NCBI RefSeq assembly: GCF_001428895.1
Contig: NZ_LMJA01000028.1
Coordinates: 67,972 to 131,971, forward strand
DNA: 64,000 bases
Origin: Mycobacterium sp. Root265
Lineage (GTDB): Bacteria > Actinomycetota > Actinomycetes > Mycobacteriales > Mycobacteriaceae
Direction of reading: 5' to 3'
Shown: positions 57,137 through 64,000 of the stretch, one piece after another
How positions within the stretch are numbered: the first letter of the stretch is position 1
How the letters are laid out: each line of letters starts with the position of its first letter
The notes under the pieces: model-generated
What the model was told of the DNA's origin: nothing
Databases searched by the model: none
What the model saw: only the letters and a program-made list of their open reading frames with translations
Program-made: the position numbers and the translations under genes

Positions 57137-59656
57137 ATGGCTAATAAGACCGCCGCCCGGTCCGGAGCCCGTTCGAGCAGGTCAAAGGCCAGTTCCAGCT
57201 CGCGGACCGGATCGAAGCCGGCCCGCCCGGCGGCTCCTCGCCGCAAGCCGGCGCCCCGACGTCAAACCTCGCGCTTCGCCTCCGCGGGCTCCGCAGTGGG
57301 CCGAGGCACCCGCGCCGGCTGGCTGATGGTGGCCAAGGGCGCCGGTTCCACCGCCCGCTCCGTCGGCCGCGCCCGCGACCTGGAACCCGGCCACCGTCGC
57401 GACGGGATAGCGCTGGCGCTGCTCGGCATCGCCGTCGTCGTCGCCGCGAGTTCATGGTTCGACGCGGCGCGACCGGTCGGCGGCTGGATCGACACCGTCG
57501 TGCGCACCGTCATCGGTGGTGCGGTGGTGCTGGTGCCGATCATCCTGGGCGTCATCGCCGTGACGCTGATGCGCACCGAACCCGATCTCGACGCCCGGCC
57601 GAGGCTCATCCTGGGCTCGGCGATGATCGCTCTGCCGGTGCTCGGTCTGTGGCATATCTGGTCCGGCGCCCCGCTCGATCCGGCGGCGCGGCGCGATGCC
57701 GCCGGCTTCATCGGCTTCGTCCTGGGCGGGCCGCTCTCGGACGGGCTGACGGTGTGGATCGCCACCCCGCTGCTCGTCATCGGCGTGCTGTTCGGTCTGC
57801 TGTTGTTGACCGGAACGACCATCCGCGAACTGCCCGAGGCGTTGCGCTCGATGTTCAGCACTCGCGGATACGACGATTACGACGACGAGAACGCCGAATA
57901 CGACGACGAGGCCGCCACCGAGGACTTCTCCGACGGCTACTACGACGATGACTACGGTGACGCCCAGCAGTGGCCGACCCCCGAACTGCCCGCCGGTTCG
58001 CCGCTGGACAACTACCCGCTGCCCGAGGTGGCGGATACTCCGACCATCCCGGAACCCGTTGCGGCCAAACCGCGTAAGCCCAAGGCCGACCCGCCGAAGA
58101 AGCCGAAGAAGGCCGAGGAGACCCTGGTCATGGACCGGGTGGTCGAGGGCCCCTACGTGCTGCCGTCGCTGGGGCTGTTGGTCGCCGGTGATCCGCCGAA
58201 GACGCTCACCGCCGCCAACGAGACCATGAAGGACGCCATCACCTCGGTGCTGCAGCAGTTCAAGGTCGACGCCGCCGTCACCGGTTGCCTCCGCGGGCCG
58301 ACCGTCACCCGCTACGAGGTCGAACTCGGCCCCGGCGTCAAGGTCGAGAAGATCACTGCCCTGCACCGCAATATCGCCTACGCGGTGGCCACCGAGAGCG
58401 TCCGCATGCTGGCGCCCATCCCCGGTAAATCGGCGGTCGGCATCGAGGTGCCCAACACCGACCGCGAGATGGTGCGCCTGGCCGACGTGCTGACCGCGCC
58501 GACGACACGGGCCGATCACCACCCGCTGGTGATCGGGCTCGGCAAGGACATCGAGGGCGAGTACGTCAAGGCCAACCTGGCGAAGATGCCGCACCTGCTG
58601 GTGGCCGGTTCCACCGGCTCGGGTAAGTCCAGCTTCGTGAACTCGATGCTGGTGTCTCTGCTGGCGCGGGCCACCCCCGAAGAGGTCCGGATGATCCTCA
58701 TCGACCCGAAGATGGTGGAACTGACGCCGTATGAAGGCATTCCGCACCTGATCACACCGATCATCACCCAGCCAAAGAAGGCCGCCGCGGCGCTGGCCTG
58801 GCTGGTCGAGGAGATGGAACAGCGCTACCAGGACATGCAGGCCTCGCGGGTGCGTCATATCGACGTGTTCAACGAGAAGGTGCGTTCAGGGGAGATCACC
58901 ACACCGCTGGGCAGCGAGCGGGTCTACAAGCCCTACCCCTACATCCTGGCGATCGTCGATGAGCTCGCCGATCTGATGATGACGGCTCCGCGCGAAGTCG
59001 AGGAGTCCATCGTGCGGATCACCCAGAAGGCCCGTGCCGCCGGTATCCACCTGGTGCTGGCCACCCAGCGGCCCTCGGTCGATGTCGTCACCGGTCTGAT
59101 CAAGACGAATGTGCCCTCGCGGCTGGCGTTCGCCACCTCGTCGCTGACCGATTCGCGCGTCATCCTGGACCAGCCCGGTGCCGAGAAGCTCATCGGTATG
59201 GGCGACGGGCTGTTCCTGCCGATGGGTGCGAACAAGCCACAGCGCATGCAGGGCGCGTTCATCACCGACGAGGAGATCCAGGCCGTCGTCGAGGCCACCA
59301 AGGCGCAGGCCGAACCCGAGTTCGTCGAGGGTGTCACCAAGGCCAAGCCGACCGGCGAACGTACCGACGTGGATCCCGACATCGGCGACGATATGGATGT
59401 CTTCCTGCAGGCCGTCGAGCTGGTGGTCTCGAGCCAGTTCGGGTCCACCTCGATGCTGCAGCGCAAGCTGCGGGTCGGCTTCGCCAAGGCGGGCCGGCTG
59501 ATGGACCTGATGGAGACCCGCCAGATCGTCGGGCCGTCGGAGGGCTCCAAGGCGCGCGAGGTGCTGGTCAAGCCCGACGAACTGGCGGGCACCCTGGCGC
59601 TCATCCGCGGCGGCGCGGACGCCAACGGCGCCGACGCGGAGGACGACGACTTTTAG
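57137..59656 (+). CDS. ftsK: DNA translocase FtsK
   Basis: An 839-residue septal motor that pumps chromosomal DNA during division. A basic Ser/Arg/Pro-rich tail (1-75) precedes four to five membrane helices (about 95-235). An acidic Asp/Tyr/Glu linker with many YDD repeats (about 245-280) leads to the motor. Walker A is GSTGSGKSS (about 492-499), Walker B MILIDPKMVEL, and the C-terminal gamma winged helix QFGSTSMLQRKLRVGFAKAGRLMD reads KOPS-type sites. The ATG at 57137 has TAGGCT 7 nt upstream. Confidence 0.96.
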   Translation: MANKTAARSGARSSRSKASSSSRTGSKPARPAAPRRKPAPRRQTSRFASAGSAVGRGTRAGWLMVAKGAGSTARSVGRARDLEPGHRRDGIALALLGIAVVVAASSWFDAARPVGGWIDTVVRTVIGGAVVLVPIILGVIAVTLMRTEPDLDARPRLILGSAMIALPVLGLWHIWSGAPLDPAARRDAAGFIGFVLGGPLSDGLTVWIATPLLVIGVLFGLLLLTGTTIRELPEALRSMFSTRGYDDYDDENAEYDDEAATEDFSDGYYDDDYGDAQQWPTPELPAGSPLDNYPLPEVADTPTIPEPVAAKPRKPKADPPKKPKKAEETLVMDRVVEGPYVLPSLGLLVAGDPPKTLTAANETMKDAITSVLQQFKVDAAVTGCLRGPTVTRYEVELGPGVKVEKITALHRNIAYAVATESVRMLAPIPGKSAVGIEVPNTDREMVRLADVLTAPTTRADHHPLVIGLGKDIEGEYVKANLAKMPHLLVAGSTGSGKSSFVNSMLVSLLARATPEEVRMILIDPKMVELTPYEGIPHLITPIITQPKKAAAALAWLVEEMEQRYQDMQASRVRHIDVFNEKVRSGEITTPLGSERVYKPYPYILAIVDELADLMMTAPREVEESIVRITQKARAAGIHLVLATQRPSVDVVTGLIKTNVPSRLAFATSSLTDSRVILDQPGAEKLIGMGDGLFLPMGANKPQRMQGAFITDEEIQAVVEATKAQAEPEFVEGVTKAKPTGERTDVDPDIGDDMDVFLQAVELVVSSQFGSTSMLQRKLRVGFAKAGRLMDLMETRQIVGPSEGSKAREVLVKPDELAGTLALIRGGADANGADAEDDDF

Positions 59657-60177
59657 GTCTGGTGCGCCGGGAGGGTGAGCAGCATCCGGGAGTTGCCGAG
59701 AATGTTGGGCTTCACGTAGGAGAGGTCCAGGAACTCGGCCACACCGGTGTCATAGGACCGGCACATCTCCTCGTAGACCTCCGCGGTGACCGGGGTGCCC
59801 TCGATCTCGGTGAAGCCATGCCTGCCGAAGAAGTCGGTCTCGAAGGTCAGCACGAAGATCCGGCGCAGGTGCAGATCCCGCGCGACCTTCAGCAGCTGGG
59901 CCACCACGCGGTAACCGACACCGTGTCCGCGCACCTTGGGATTGACCGCCACGGTGCGCACCTCGCCGAGATCGGCCCACAGCACGTGCAGCGCCCCGCA
60001 GCCGACGATCTCGCCGGCCAGCTCGGCCACCCAGAACTCCTGGACCGCCTCGTACAGCGTGACCAGGTTCTTTTCCAGCAGAATCTTGCCCGCATAGATG
60101 TCCACGAGCGCCTTGATGGCCGGCACATCGGACGTATTGGCACGACGAACCGTCACCTGTTCAACCACCTCGCTCAC
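59653..60177 (-). CDS. argA: Amino-acid N-acetyltransferase (ArgA-type, GNAT)
   Basis: A 174-residue GNAT enzyme matching Rv2747, which acetylates glutamate (or glutamine) for arginine synthesis. Motifs are VRRANTSDVPAIKALVDIYAGKILLEKNLVTLYE, VGCGALHVLWADLGEVRTVAV and the acetyl-CoA loop VRGHGVGYRVV. The GTG at 60177 gives the same length as the M. tuberculosis protein and has TACTCT 7 nt upstream. The stop overlaps the ftsK stop by 4 bp on the other strand. It is divergent from pgsA3, with interlocked promoters. Confidence 0.93.
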   Translation of the reverse strand: MSEVVEQVTVRRANTSDVPAIKALVDIYAGKILLEKNLVTLYEAVQEFWVAELAGEIVGCGALHVLWADLGEVRTVAVNPKVRGHGVGYRVVAQLLKVARDLHLRRIFVLTFETDFFGRHGFTEIEGTPVTAEVYEEMCRSYDTGVAEFLDLSYVKPNILGNSRMLLTLPAHQT

Positions 60178-60184
60178 AGCAGCG

Positions 60185-60190
60185 AGAGTA
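60185..60190 (-). promoter_or_regulatory. Predicted -10 element, leaderless (argA)
   Basis: TACTCT on the minus strand, 7 nt before the GTG at 60177. Confidence 0.5.
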
Positions 60191-60207
60191 TCGGTTCGCG
60201 CTACCGA

Positions 60208-60213
60208 TATTCT
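60208..60213 (+). promoter_or_regulatory. Predicted -10 element, leaderless (pgsA3)
   Basis: TATTCT, 6 nt before the GTG at 60220. Only 17 nt separate it from the divergent argA -10. Confidence 0.5.
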
Positions 60214-60219
60214 GTTGCG

Positions 60220-60813
60220 GTGCCGGGCCAATCAGATACCGATCCAGTGGTGCCCCGGGCGTCCGTCGCGAACGTCGCCAACCTGTTGACCGGCATCCGG
60301 TTCCTGCTCGTCCCGGTGTTCGTGGTGGCGCTGTTCGTCGGGGACGGTCATCAGACATTCTGGCGAACAACCGCTTTCGTGGTCTTCGCGGTGGCCGTCA
60401 TCACCGACCATTTCGACGGGGCCCTGGCGCGGGCCTACGGCATGGTCACCGAGTTCGGGAAACTCGCCGATCCGATCGCGGACAAACTTCTCATCGGGTC
60501 CGCGCTGATCGGGCTGTCGATGCTCGGCGATCTGCCCTGGTGGATCACCGGGGTCATCATGGTGCGCGAGATCGGCGTCACCGTGCTGCGGCTGGTGGTG
60601 CTGCGGCACGGAGTCATCCCGGCCAGCCGGGGCGGCAAGCTGAAAACGCTGGTCCAGGCCGTGGCGATCGGCCTGTTCATCCTGCCGATATCGGGTGCCT
60701 GGCTCACCGTGGCCATGGCGATCATGTTGCTGGCGGTGCTGCTGACGGTGCTCACCGGGGTGGACTACGTCGTCTCGGCGGCGCGTGACTCCCGGACCCG
60801 CCCGGCAACCTGA
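60220..60813 (+). CDS. pgsA3: CDP-alcohol phosphatidyltransferase PgsA3
   Basis: A 197-residue membrane enzyme, annotated as CDP-diacylglycerol-glycerol-3-phosphate phosphatidyltransferase. The full family motif DGx2ARx8Gx3Dx3D is present from DGALAR to ADPIAD. Further landmarks are [18 protein letters not shown] and [24 protein letters not shown], with about five membrane helices. The GTG at 60220 is chosen because TATTCT ends 6 nt before it and no ATG is in frame nearby. The gene stands just before clgR, as in M. tuberculosis. Confidence 0.93.
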   Translation: MPGQSDTDPVVPRASVANVANLLTGIRFLLVPVFVVALFVGDGHQTFWRTTAFVVFAVAVITDHFDGALARAYGMVTEFGKLADPIADKLLIGSALIGLSMLGDLPWWITGVIMVREIGVTVLRLVVLRHGVIPASRGGKLKTLVQAVAIGLFILPISGAWLTVAMAIMLLAVLLTVLTGVDYVVSAARDSRTRPAT

Positions 60814-60821
60814 GGGATTCG

Positions 60822-60848
60822 GGAACCAGCGGCCACCCGGTGGCGTTG
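60822..60848 (+). promoter_or_regulatory. Predicted SigE (ECF) promoter of clgR
   Basis: GGAAC, 17 nt, CGTTG, matching the mycobacterial SigE pattern. The -10 ends 8 nt before the clgR ATG (60857), so the mRNA would have almost no leader. SigE control of clgR is known in M. tuberculosis. Confidence 0.65.
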
Positions 60849-60856
60849 ATCCTTGT

Positions 60857-61165
60857 ATGACGACACTGATGCGCGAGGTGATCGGCGACGTGCTGCGCGA
60901 AGCCCGGACGACTCAGGGTCGCACCCTGCGTGAGGTGTCCGATTCCGCGCGGGTCAGCCTGGGCTACCTGTCCGAAGTGGAACGTGGCCGGAAAGAGGCC
61001 TCCAGCGAGCTGCTCAGCGCCATCTGCGACGCCCTCGACATCCCGATGTCGCGCGTGCTCTTCACTGCCGGTGAGCAGATGGCCCGACAAGAGGGCGGCG
61101 TCACCGGTATCGACGCCACCACCAAGGTCGTGATTCCGCAGGTTGTGTCCATGGCGGTGGCCTGA
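60857..61165 (+). CDS. clgR: Transcriptional activator ClgR
   Basis: A 102-residue Cro/CI-type HTH regulator that activates clp protease genes and the psp envelope-stress genes. The HTH is [45 protein letters not shown]. The C-terminus ends [12 protein letters not shown], whose Ala/Val end fits recognition by ClpP in related ClgR proteins. The linker is shorter than in M. tuberculosis (112 residues). The ATG at 60857 was chosen over the upstream frame because it follows the SigE-like promoter directly. pspA follows after 88 bp. Confidence 0.95.
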   Translation: MTTLMREVIGDVLREARTTQGRTLREVSDSARVSLGYLSEVERGRKEASSELLSAICDALDIPMSRVLFTAGEQMARQEGGVTGIDATTKVVIPQVVSMAVA

Positions 61166-61253
61166 CCGGGTGCTGAACCGATAGGTTGGCACCCAAAGAA
61201 GTTCCCACTGCAGTAGTGCGCACACTCGAACTTATGTAAGGCGGAATGAACCC

Positions 61254-62063
61254 ATGGCCAATCCGTTCGTCAAGGCGTGGAAATACCTCATGGCGCTGTT
61301 CAGCTCGAAGGTCGACGAATACGCCGACCCGAAGGTGCAGATTCAGCAGGCCATCGAGGATGCTCAGCGCCAGCACCAGGGGCTGACCCAGCAGGCCGCC
61401 CAGGTCATCGGCAACCAGCGTCAGCTGGAGATGCGGCTCAACCGTCAGCTCGCCGATATCGAGAAGCTGCAGGCCAATGTCCGCCAGGCTCTGACGCTGG
61501 CAGATCAGGCCGCCGGCACCGGCGACGCCGCCAAGGCCACCGAATACACCAACGCCGCCGAGGCGTTCGCGGCCCAGCTGGTGACCGCCGAGCAGAGTGT
61601 CGAAGACCTCAAGTCCCTGCATGACCAGTCGCTGCAAGCCGCCGGACAGGCCAAGAAGGCCGTCGAGCAGAACGCGATGGTGCTGCAGCAGAAGATCGCC
61701 GAGCGCACCAAGCTGCTCAGCCAGCTGGAGCAGGCCAAGATGCAGGAGCAGGTCAGCGCCTCGCTGCGGTCGATGAGCGAGATCGCCGCGCCGGGCACCA
61801 CGCCCAACCTCGACGAGGTGCGCGAGAAGATCGAACGTCGCTACGCCAACGCGATGGGCGCCACCGAGCTGGCGCAGAACTCGGTGCAGGGCCGGATGAT
61901 GGAAGTCCAGTCCGCCAGTGTGCAGATGGCCGGACACTCCCGCCTCGAGCAGATCCGTGCGTCCATGCGCGGTGACGCGCTGCCGTCCGGTGGGGCCACC
62001 ACGCCCGCCACGCCGGCCGCCAATCCGCCCGCCGCTGCACCCGAAAACCCCCTCCAGCAATAG
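61254..62063 (+). CDS. pspA: PspA/IM30-family envelope-stress protein (35 kDa antigen)
   Basis: A 269-residue peripheral membrane protein that protects membrane integrity (Rv2744c counterpart). The amphipathic N-terminal helix [18 protein letters not shown] is followed by long coiled coils from [20 protein letters not shown] to about residue 180. A Pro/Ala-rich tail ends the protein. Helices contain the PspA pattern [18 protein letters not shown]. It is the second gene of the clgR-pspA-pspM operon, so SigE and ClgR are the likely regulators. Confidence 0.95.
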   Translation: MANPFVKAWKYLMALFSSKVDEYADPKVQIQQAIEDAQRQHQGLTQQAAQVIGNQRQLEMRLNRQLADIEKLQANVRQALTLADQAAGTGDAAKATEYTNAAEAFAAQLVTAEQSVEDLKSLHDQSLQAAGQAKKAVEQNAMVLQQKIAERTKLLSQLEQAKMQEQVSASLRSMSEIAAPGTTPNLDEVREKIERRYANAMGATELAQNSVQGRMMEVQSASVQMAGHSRLEQIRASMRGDALPSGGATTPATPAANPPAAAPENPLQQ

Positions 62064-62071
62064 GTTTGGAC

Positions 62072-62896
62072 ATGGCGACGAATCCGAGAGCAGGGCGCCC
62101 GCGCGGCTGGCGAGCGCTGGCCGAGCGTGGCGTGCAGGGCGGTATCGACACCGCTGCCGAGTTCTCCGGTGTGCTCGCCCAGAAGCTCGCCGCCCTGGCC
62201 GATCCGCGCGCCAAGTTGCTGCGCAAGCGCCGGTGGGCGCTGCGGCTGGCAGTGTTCTTCGGTGTCAGCAGCCTGTTCTGGATCCTGGTCACCGCGGTGC
62301 TGGCGTCCTGGAGCACCCCGGTCTGGGCACTCATCGTCACCGGCGTGATCGCCGCCGGCGCCGCCTTTCCGGCGACGCTGCTGTTCCTGCGCTACCGCTG
62401 GCTGCGCGCCGAACCACTGCCGGTCGGGCCGACGGCCCGCCGGATGCCGCCCTTCGGGTCGGCGGCCCGTAAACCGATGGCCGCCCTGGCGTCCTCGGAA
62501 CGGGGCCTGTTCTCGCTGCTGGGTGTGCTCGAACGCGGCCGGCTGCTGCCCGCCGCGGAACTGCGCGAGATCGCGGACACGGCCGGGCAGACGGCCGCCA
62601 CCATGGCGGTGACCGCCAACGAGGTGGTCGCGATGGAGCGGGCGGCCGCGGCGTCCCCGCAGTCGCGGGCCCATCTGACACCCACCATCCAGGCGTTCAC
62701 CGTGCAGCTGCACCAGGGCGCCCGCCAGTACGACGAAATGGTCACCGCTGCAGCGCAGTTGGTGTCCTCGGTGAATGCGGGTGCGAACAATCCGCTGGCC
62801 GGCCGGCGCTACCGCGACGAGCTCGTCAATGCGACCGATCGGCTGCAGGGCTGGGCGCAGGCCTACAGCGAGTTGGGACAGCTGCGCGGCGCCTAG
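62072..62896 (+). CDS. pspM: PspM-like membrane protein (Rv2743c homolog)
   Basis: A 274-residue membrane protein. Two helices, WALRLAVFFGVSSLFWILVTAVLA and WALIVTGVIAAGAAFPATLLFL, form a hairpin after about 50 basic residues. The C-terminal two-thirds is soluble and helical and has SSERGLFSLLGVLERGRLLP. In M. tuberculosis the homolog tethers PspA to the membrane. The ATG at 62072 is preferred over a TTG two codons upstream. The M. tuberculosis fourth gene (pspN, Rv2742c) is not found here; the next gene is on the other strand. Confidence 0.9.
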   Translation: MATNPRAGRPRGWRALAERGVQGGIDTAAEFSGVLAQKLAALADPRAKLLRKRRWALRLAVFFGVSSLFWILVTAVLASWSTPVWALIVTGVIAAGAAFPATLLFLRYRWLRAEPLPVGPTARRMPPFGSAARKPMAALASSERGLFSLLGVLERGRLLPAAELREIADTAGQTAATMAVTANEVVAMERAAAASPQSRAHLTPTIQAFTVQLHQGARQYDEMVTAAAQLVSSVNAGANNPLAGRRYRDELVNATDRLQGWAQAYSELGQLRGA

Positions 62897-62899
62897 ACG

Positions 62900-63310
62900 T
62901 CAGATGTCGTGGGTGCCCAGCTCCGCGGAATCCGGGCGGGGCCCGAACCGATCGATATAGGACTGGTGCTTGGCGGCGTCGCGCTTGCGGGCCAGCGCGT
63001 CGACCAGCGACGGGTCCAGGCCGTGCACCCGCAACATGTGCCGGCGCCAGATCTTGTTCAGCGCATGCGAGAAGTAGACGAACGGGATCAGGATCGGCAC
63101 CGTCATGCTCAGGTGCACGTAGAGCGTCGTCGGGATCAGCCAGAACGGCGCGAGGATCAGCACCGCCGGGATCAGCACCCGCAGCATCAGCCGCCGGGTG
63201 GCTCCCGGCCCGGCCAGGTCGTTGCGCACCCAATCCAGCATCGAATCGGGCAGCCGCTTACCCAGGCAGTAGCCGACCAGCTGGAAGAAGCTGGGTTTGG
63301 TCCTGCTCAC
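62900..63310 (-). CDS. DUF5313 membrane protein
   Basis: A 136-residue protein of a mycobacterial family of unknown function. The N-terminus is FFQLVGYCLGKRLPDSMLDWVRNDLAG. Two helices, LMLRVLIPAVLILAPFWLIP and LYVHLSMTVPILIPFVYFSH, are followed by a basic C-terminal region (LNKIWRRHMLRVHGLD). The GTG at 63310 overlaps the stop of the epoxide-hydrolase-like gene (GTGA), so it is coupled to it. It is convergent with pspM, with 3 bp between stops. Confidence 0.85.
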   Translation of the reverse strand: MSRTKPSFFQLVGYCLGKRLPDSMLDWVRNDLAGPGATRRLMLRVLIPAVLILAPFWLIPTTLYVHLSMTVPILIPFVYFSHALNKIWRRHMLRVHGLDPSLVDALARKRDAAKHQSYIDRFGPRPDSAELGTHDI

Positions 63311-63750
63311 AGCGTGGGGCGCAGCGACGGGATGACCGCTCCCACCAGACCTCGCACGATCGCCTTGGCGAAGTCGAACTGGTCGAAGTAGTCGCGCCAC
63401 AGCGTGATGCGGCCGTCGTGCACCTCGAACACCCCGCACACCCAGAACTGCAGGCGGACCGGGCCGAACGCGAGCACGTCGGTGCGCTCATTGAGGACCA
63501 CGGCGCCGTCGGCGGCGGTGCGGTGGATCGCCACGTCGAAGGCGAAGCCCGGCCGGTCGAGCGACTTGAACACCTTGAGGGTGCGCTGCCTGCCCCGGAT
63601 GGTCGGGAATCCGACGTTCTGATAGACGAGGTTCTCGTCGATTAGTTCGCCGGCGGTATCCAGATCGGGTCCGCGCAGCGAGAACAGAAACTTCTCCACC
63701 GTCGCGATGTTGTCGGCTTCGGTGCTGGTGGGCGATACCTGGTCGGTCAT
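63307..63750 (-). CDS. Limonene-1,2-epoxide hydrolase family protein (EphG-like)
   Basis: A 147-residue SnoaL/LEH-fold protein matching Rv2740 (EphG), an epoxide hydrolase active on sterol- and fatty-acid-type epoxides. LEH catalysis uses an Asp-Arg-Asp triad. The likely residues are in ELIDENLVYQNVGFPTIRGRQ and ALNERTDVLAFGPVRLQFWVCGVFEVHDGRITLWRDYFD. The ATG at 63750 lies 7 nt after TACCCT, suggesting a leaderless transcript. It is followed by the coupled DUF5313 gene. Confidence 0.9.
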   Translation of the reverse strand: MTDQVSPTSTEADNIATVEKFLFSLRGPDLDTAGELIDENLVYQNVGFPTIRGRQRTLKVFKSLDRPGFAFDVAIHRTAADGAVVLNERTDVLAFGPVRLQFWVCGVFEVHDGRITLWRDYFDQFDFAKAIVRGLVGAVIPSLRPTL

Positions 63751-63757
63751 ACCCCAC

Positions 63758-63763
63758 AGGGTA
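63758..63763 (-). promoter_or_regulatory. Predicted -10 element, leaderless (EphG-like gene)
   Basis: TACCCT on the minus strand, 7 nt before the ATG at 63750. Confidence 0.45.
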
Positions 63764-63809
63764 GAGCGTTCGGGCTGTGGCAGGGTGAGCGCGTGCGGGT
63801 CGCCTTCTC

Positions 63810-64000
63810 ATGAAAATCGCGGTGGTCGCCGGGCCCGATCCCGGACATGCGTTCCCGGCGATCGCGCTGTGCCTGAAATTCCTGGCGGCCGGCGATACCG
63901 CGACGCTGCTGACCGGCCGGAAGTGGCTCGATACCGCCCGGGCGGCCGGCGTGGACGCGGTTCTGCTCGAGGGTCTCGACCTCGAGGTCGGCGATGACGA
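63810..64000 (+). CDS. Glycosyltransferase (UGT/MGT type), partial
   Basis: The first 63 residues of a protein cut by the window end. The start KIAVVAGPDPGHAFPAIALCLKFLAAGDTATLLTG is the N-terminal Rossmann strand-loop-helix of GT-B, family 1 glycosyltransferases, with the PGHAFPA loop as in macrolide and sterol glycosyltransferases. It occupies the Rv2739c position next to the EphG-like gene. The sugar donor and acceptor cannot be judged without the C-terminal half. Confidence 0.82.
   Translation, partial: MKIAVVAGPDPGHAFPAIALCLKFLAAGDTATLLTGRKWLDTARAAGVDAVLLEGLDLEVGDD

Overview
The window comes from a high-GC actinobacterium, almost certainly a fast-growing Mycobacterium (Mycolicibacterium). 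From about 20 kb onward the gene order follows the M. tuberculosis Rv2795c-Rv2739c block, read here in the opposite direction: pptH, pptT, truB, mntR, ribF, rpsO, lppU, gpsI, pepR, ald/aldR, dapB, thyA, dfrA, dapA, rnj, ftsK, argA, pgsA3, clgR, pspA, pspM, the ephG-like gene and an Rv2739c-like glycosyltransferase. Identifications rest on motifs, length, family knowledge and gene order; no database search was possible. No rRNA, tRNA, IS element, integrase or CRISPR array was seen, and no stretch over 300 bases lacks a gene.

Region 1 (1-16.2 kb) is an accessory uptake and catabolism locus of two converging units. Unit A holds an NMT1/THI5-type ABC importer (minus strand), a LacI-type regulator and a translationally coupled four-gene operon: Gfo/Idh/MocA dehydrogenase, DUF993 TIM-barrel protein, sugar-phosphate isomerase/epimerase-like protein and glycerate kinase. 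The same 14-bp palindromic site, GGAAAGCGCATTCC, lies before both the importer and the operon, so it is the likely LacI operator. Unit B is a seven-gene minus-strand operon: RbsB-like lipoprotein, GatD-like polyol dehydrogenase, FGGY kinase, SorC regulator, RbsA-like ATPase, RbsC-like permease and DeoC aldolase. A perfect 20-bp palindrome and a CRP-like site lie upstream. The substrates of both units are unknown, and unit A is the best candidate here for an undescribed pathway.

Region 2 (16.2-32 kb) carries an enoyl-CoA hydratase, DUF2277, DUF1802, a CocE-type hydrolase, a DUF3558 protein, pptH-pptT-truB with a KstR-like box upstream, an SRPBCC protein, mntR with an MntR-box palindrome, ribF, rpsO, lppU, gpsI, pepR, a class A beta-lactamase and a VOC protein. 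Region 3 (32-43 kb) carries ald/aldR, a TetR/epimerase pair, a minus-strand accessory run (SDR, orphan TctC-type lipoprotein, DMT transporter, META lipoprotein, epimerase), dapB with small neighbours and a dienelactone hydrolase. Region 4 (43-54 kb) carries thyA-dfrA, a YcaQ-like glycosylase, a haloalkane dehalogenase, a diguanylate cyclase, an SDR lacking its catalytic lysine, a deaminase, dapA-rnj, a methyltransferase, a mycofactocin-type SDR and a monooxygenase. thyX, which precedes dapA in M. tuberculosis, is not present here. Region 5 (54-64 kb) carries a SulP-carbonic anhydrase fusion, ftsK, divergent argA/pgsA3, the SigE-ClgR-PspA envelope-stress operon, DUF5313, an EphG-like protein and the start of a glycosyltransferase.

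Two patterns recur. Many genes overlap by four bases (GTGA, ATGA, TTGA or CTGA), implying translational coupling. Many first genes have a TANNNT hexamer 6-8 nt before the start codon, implying leaderless transcripts.
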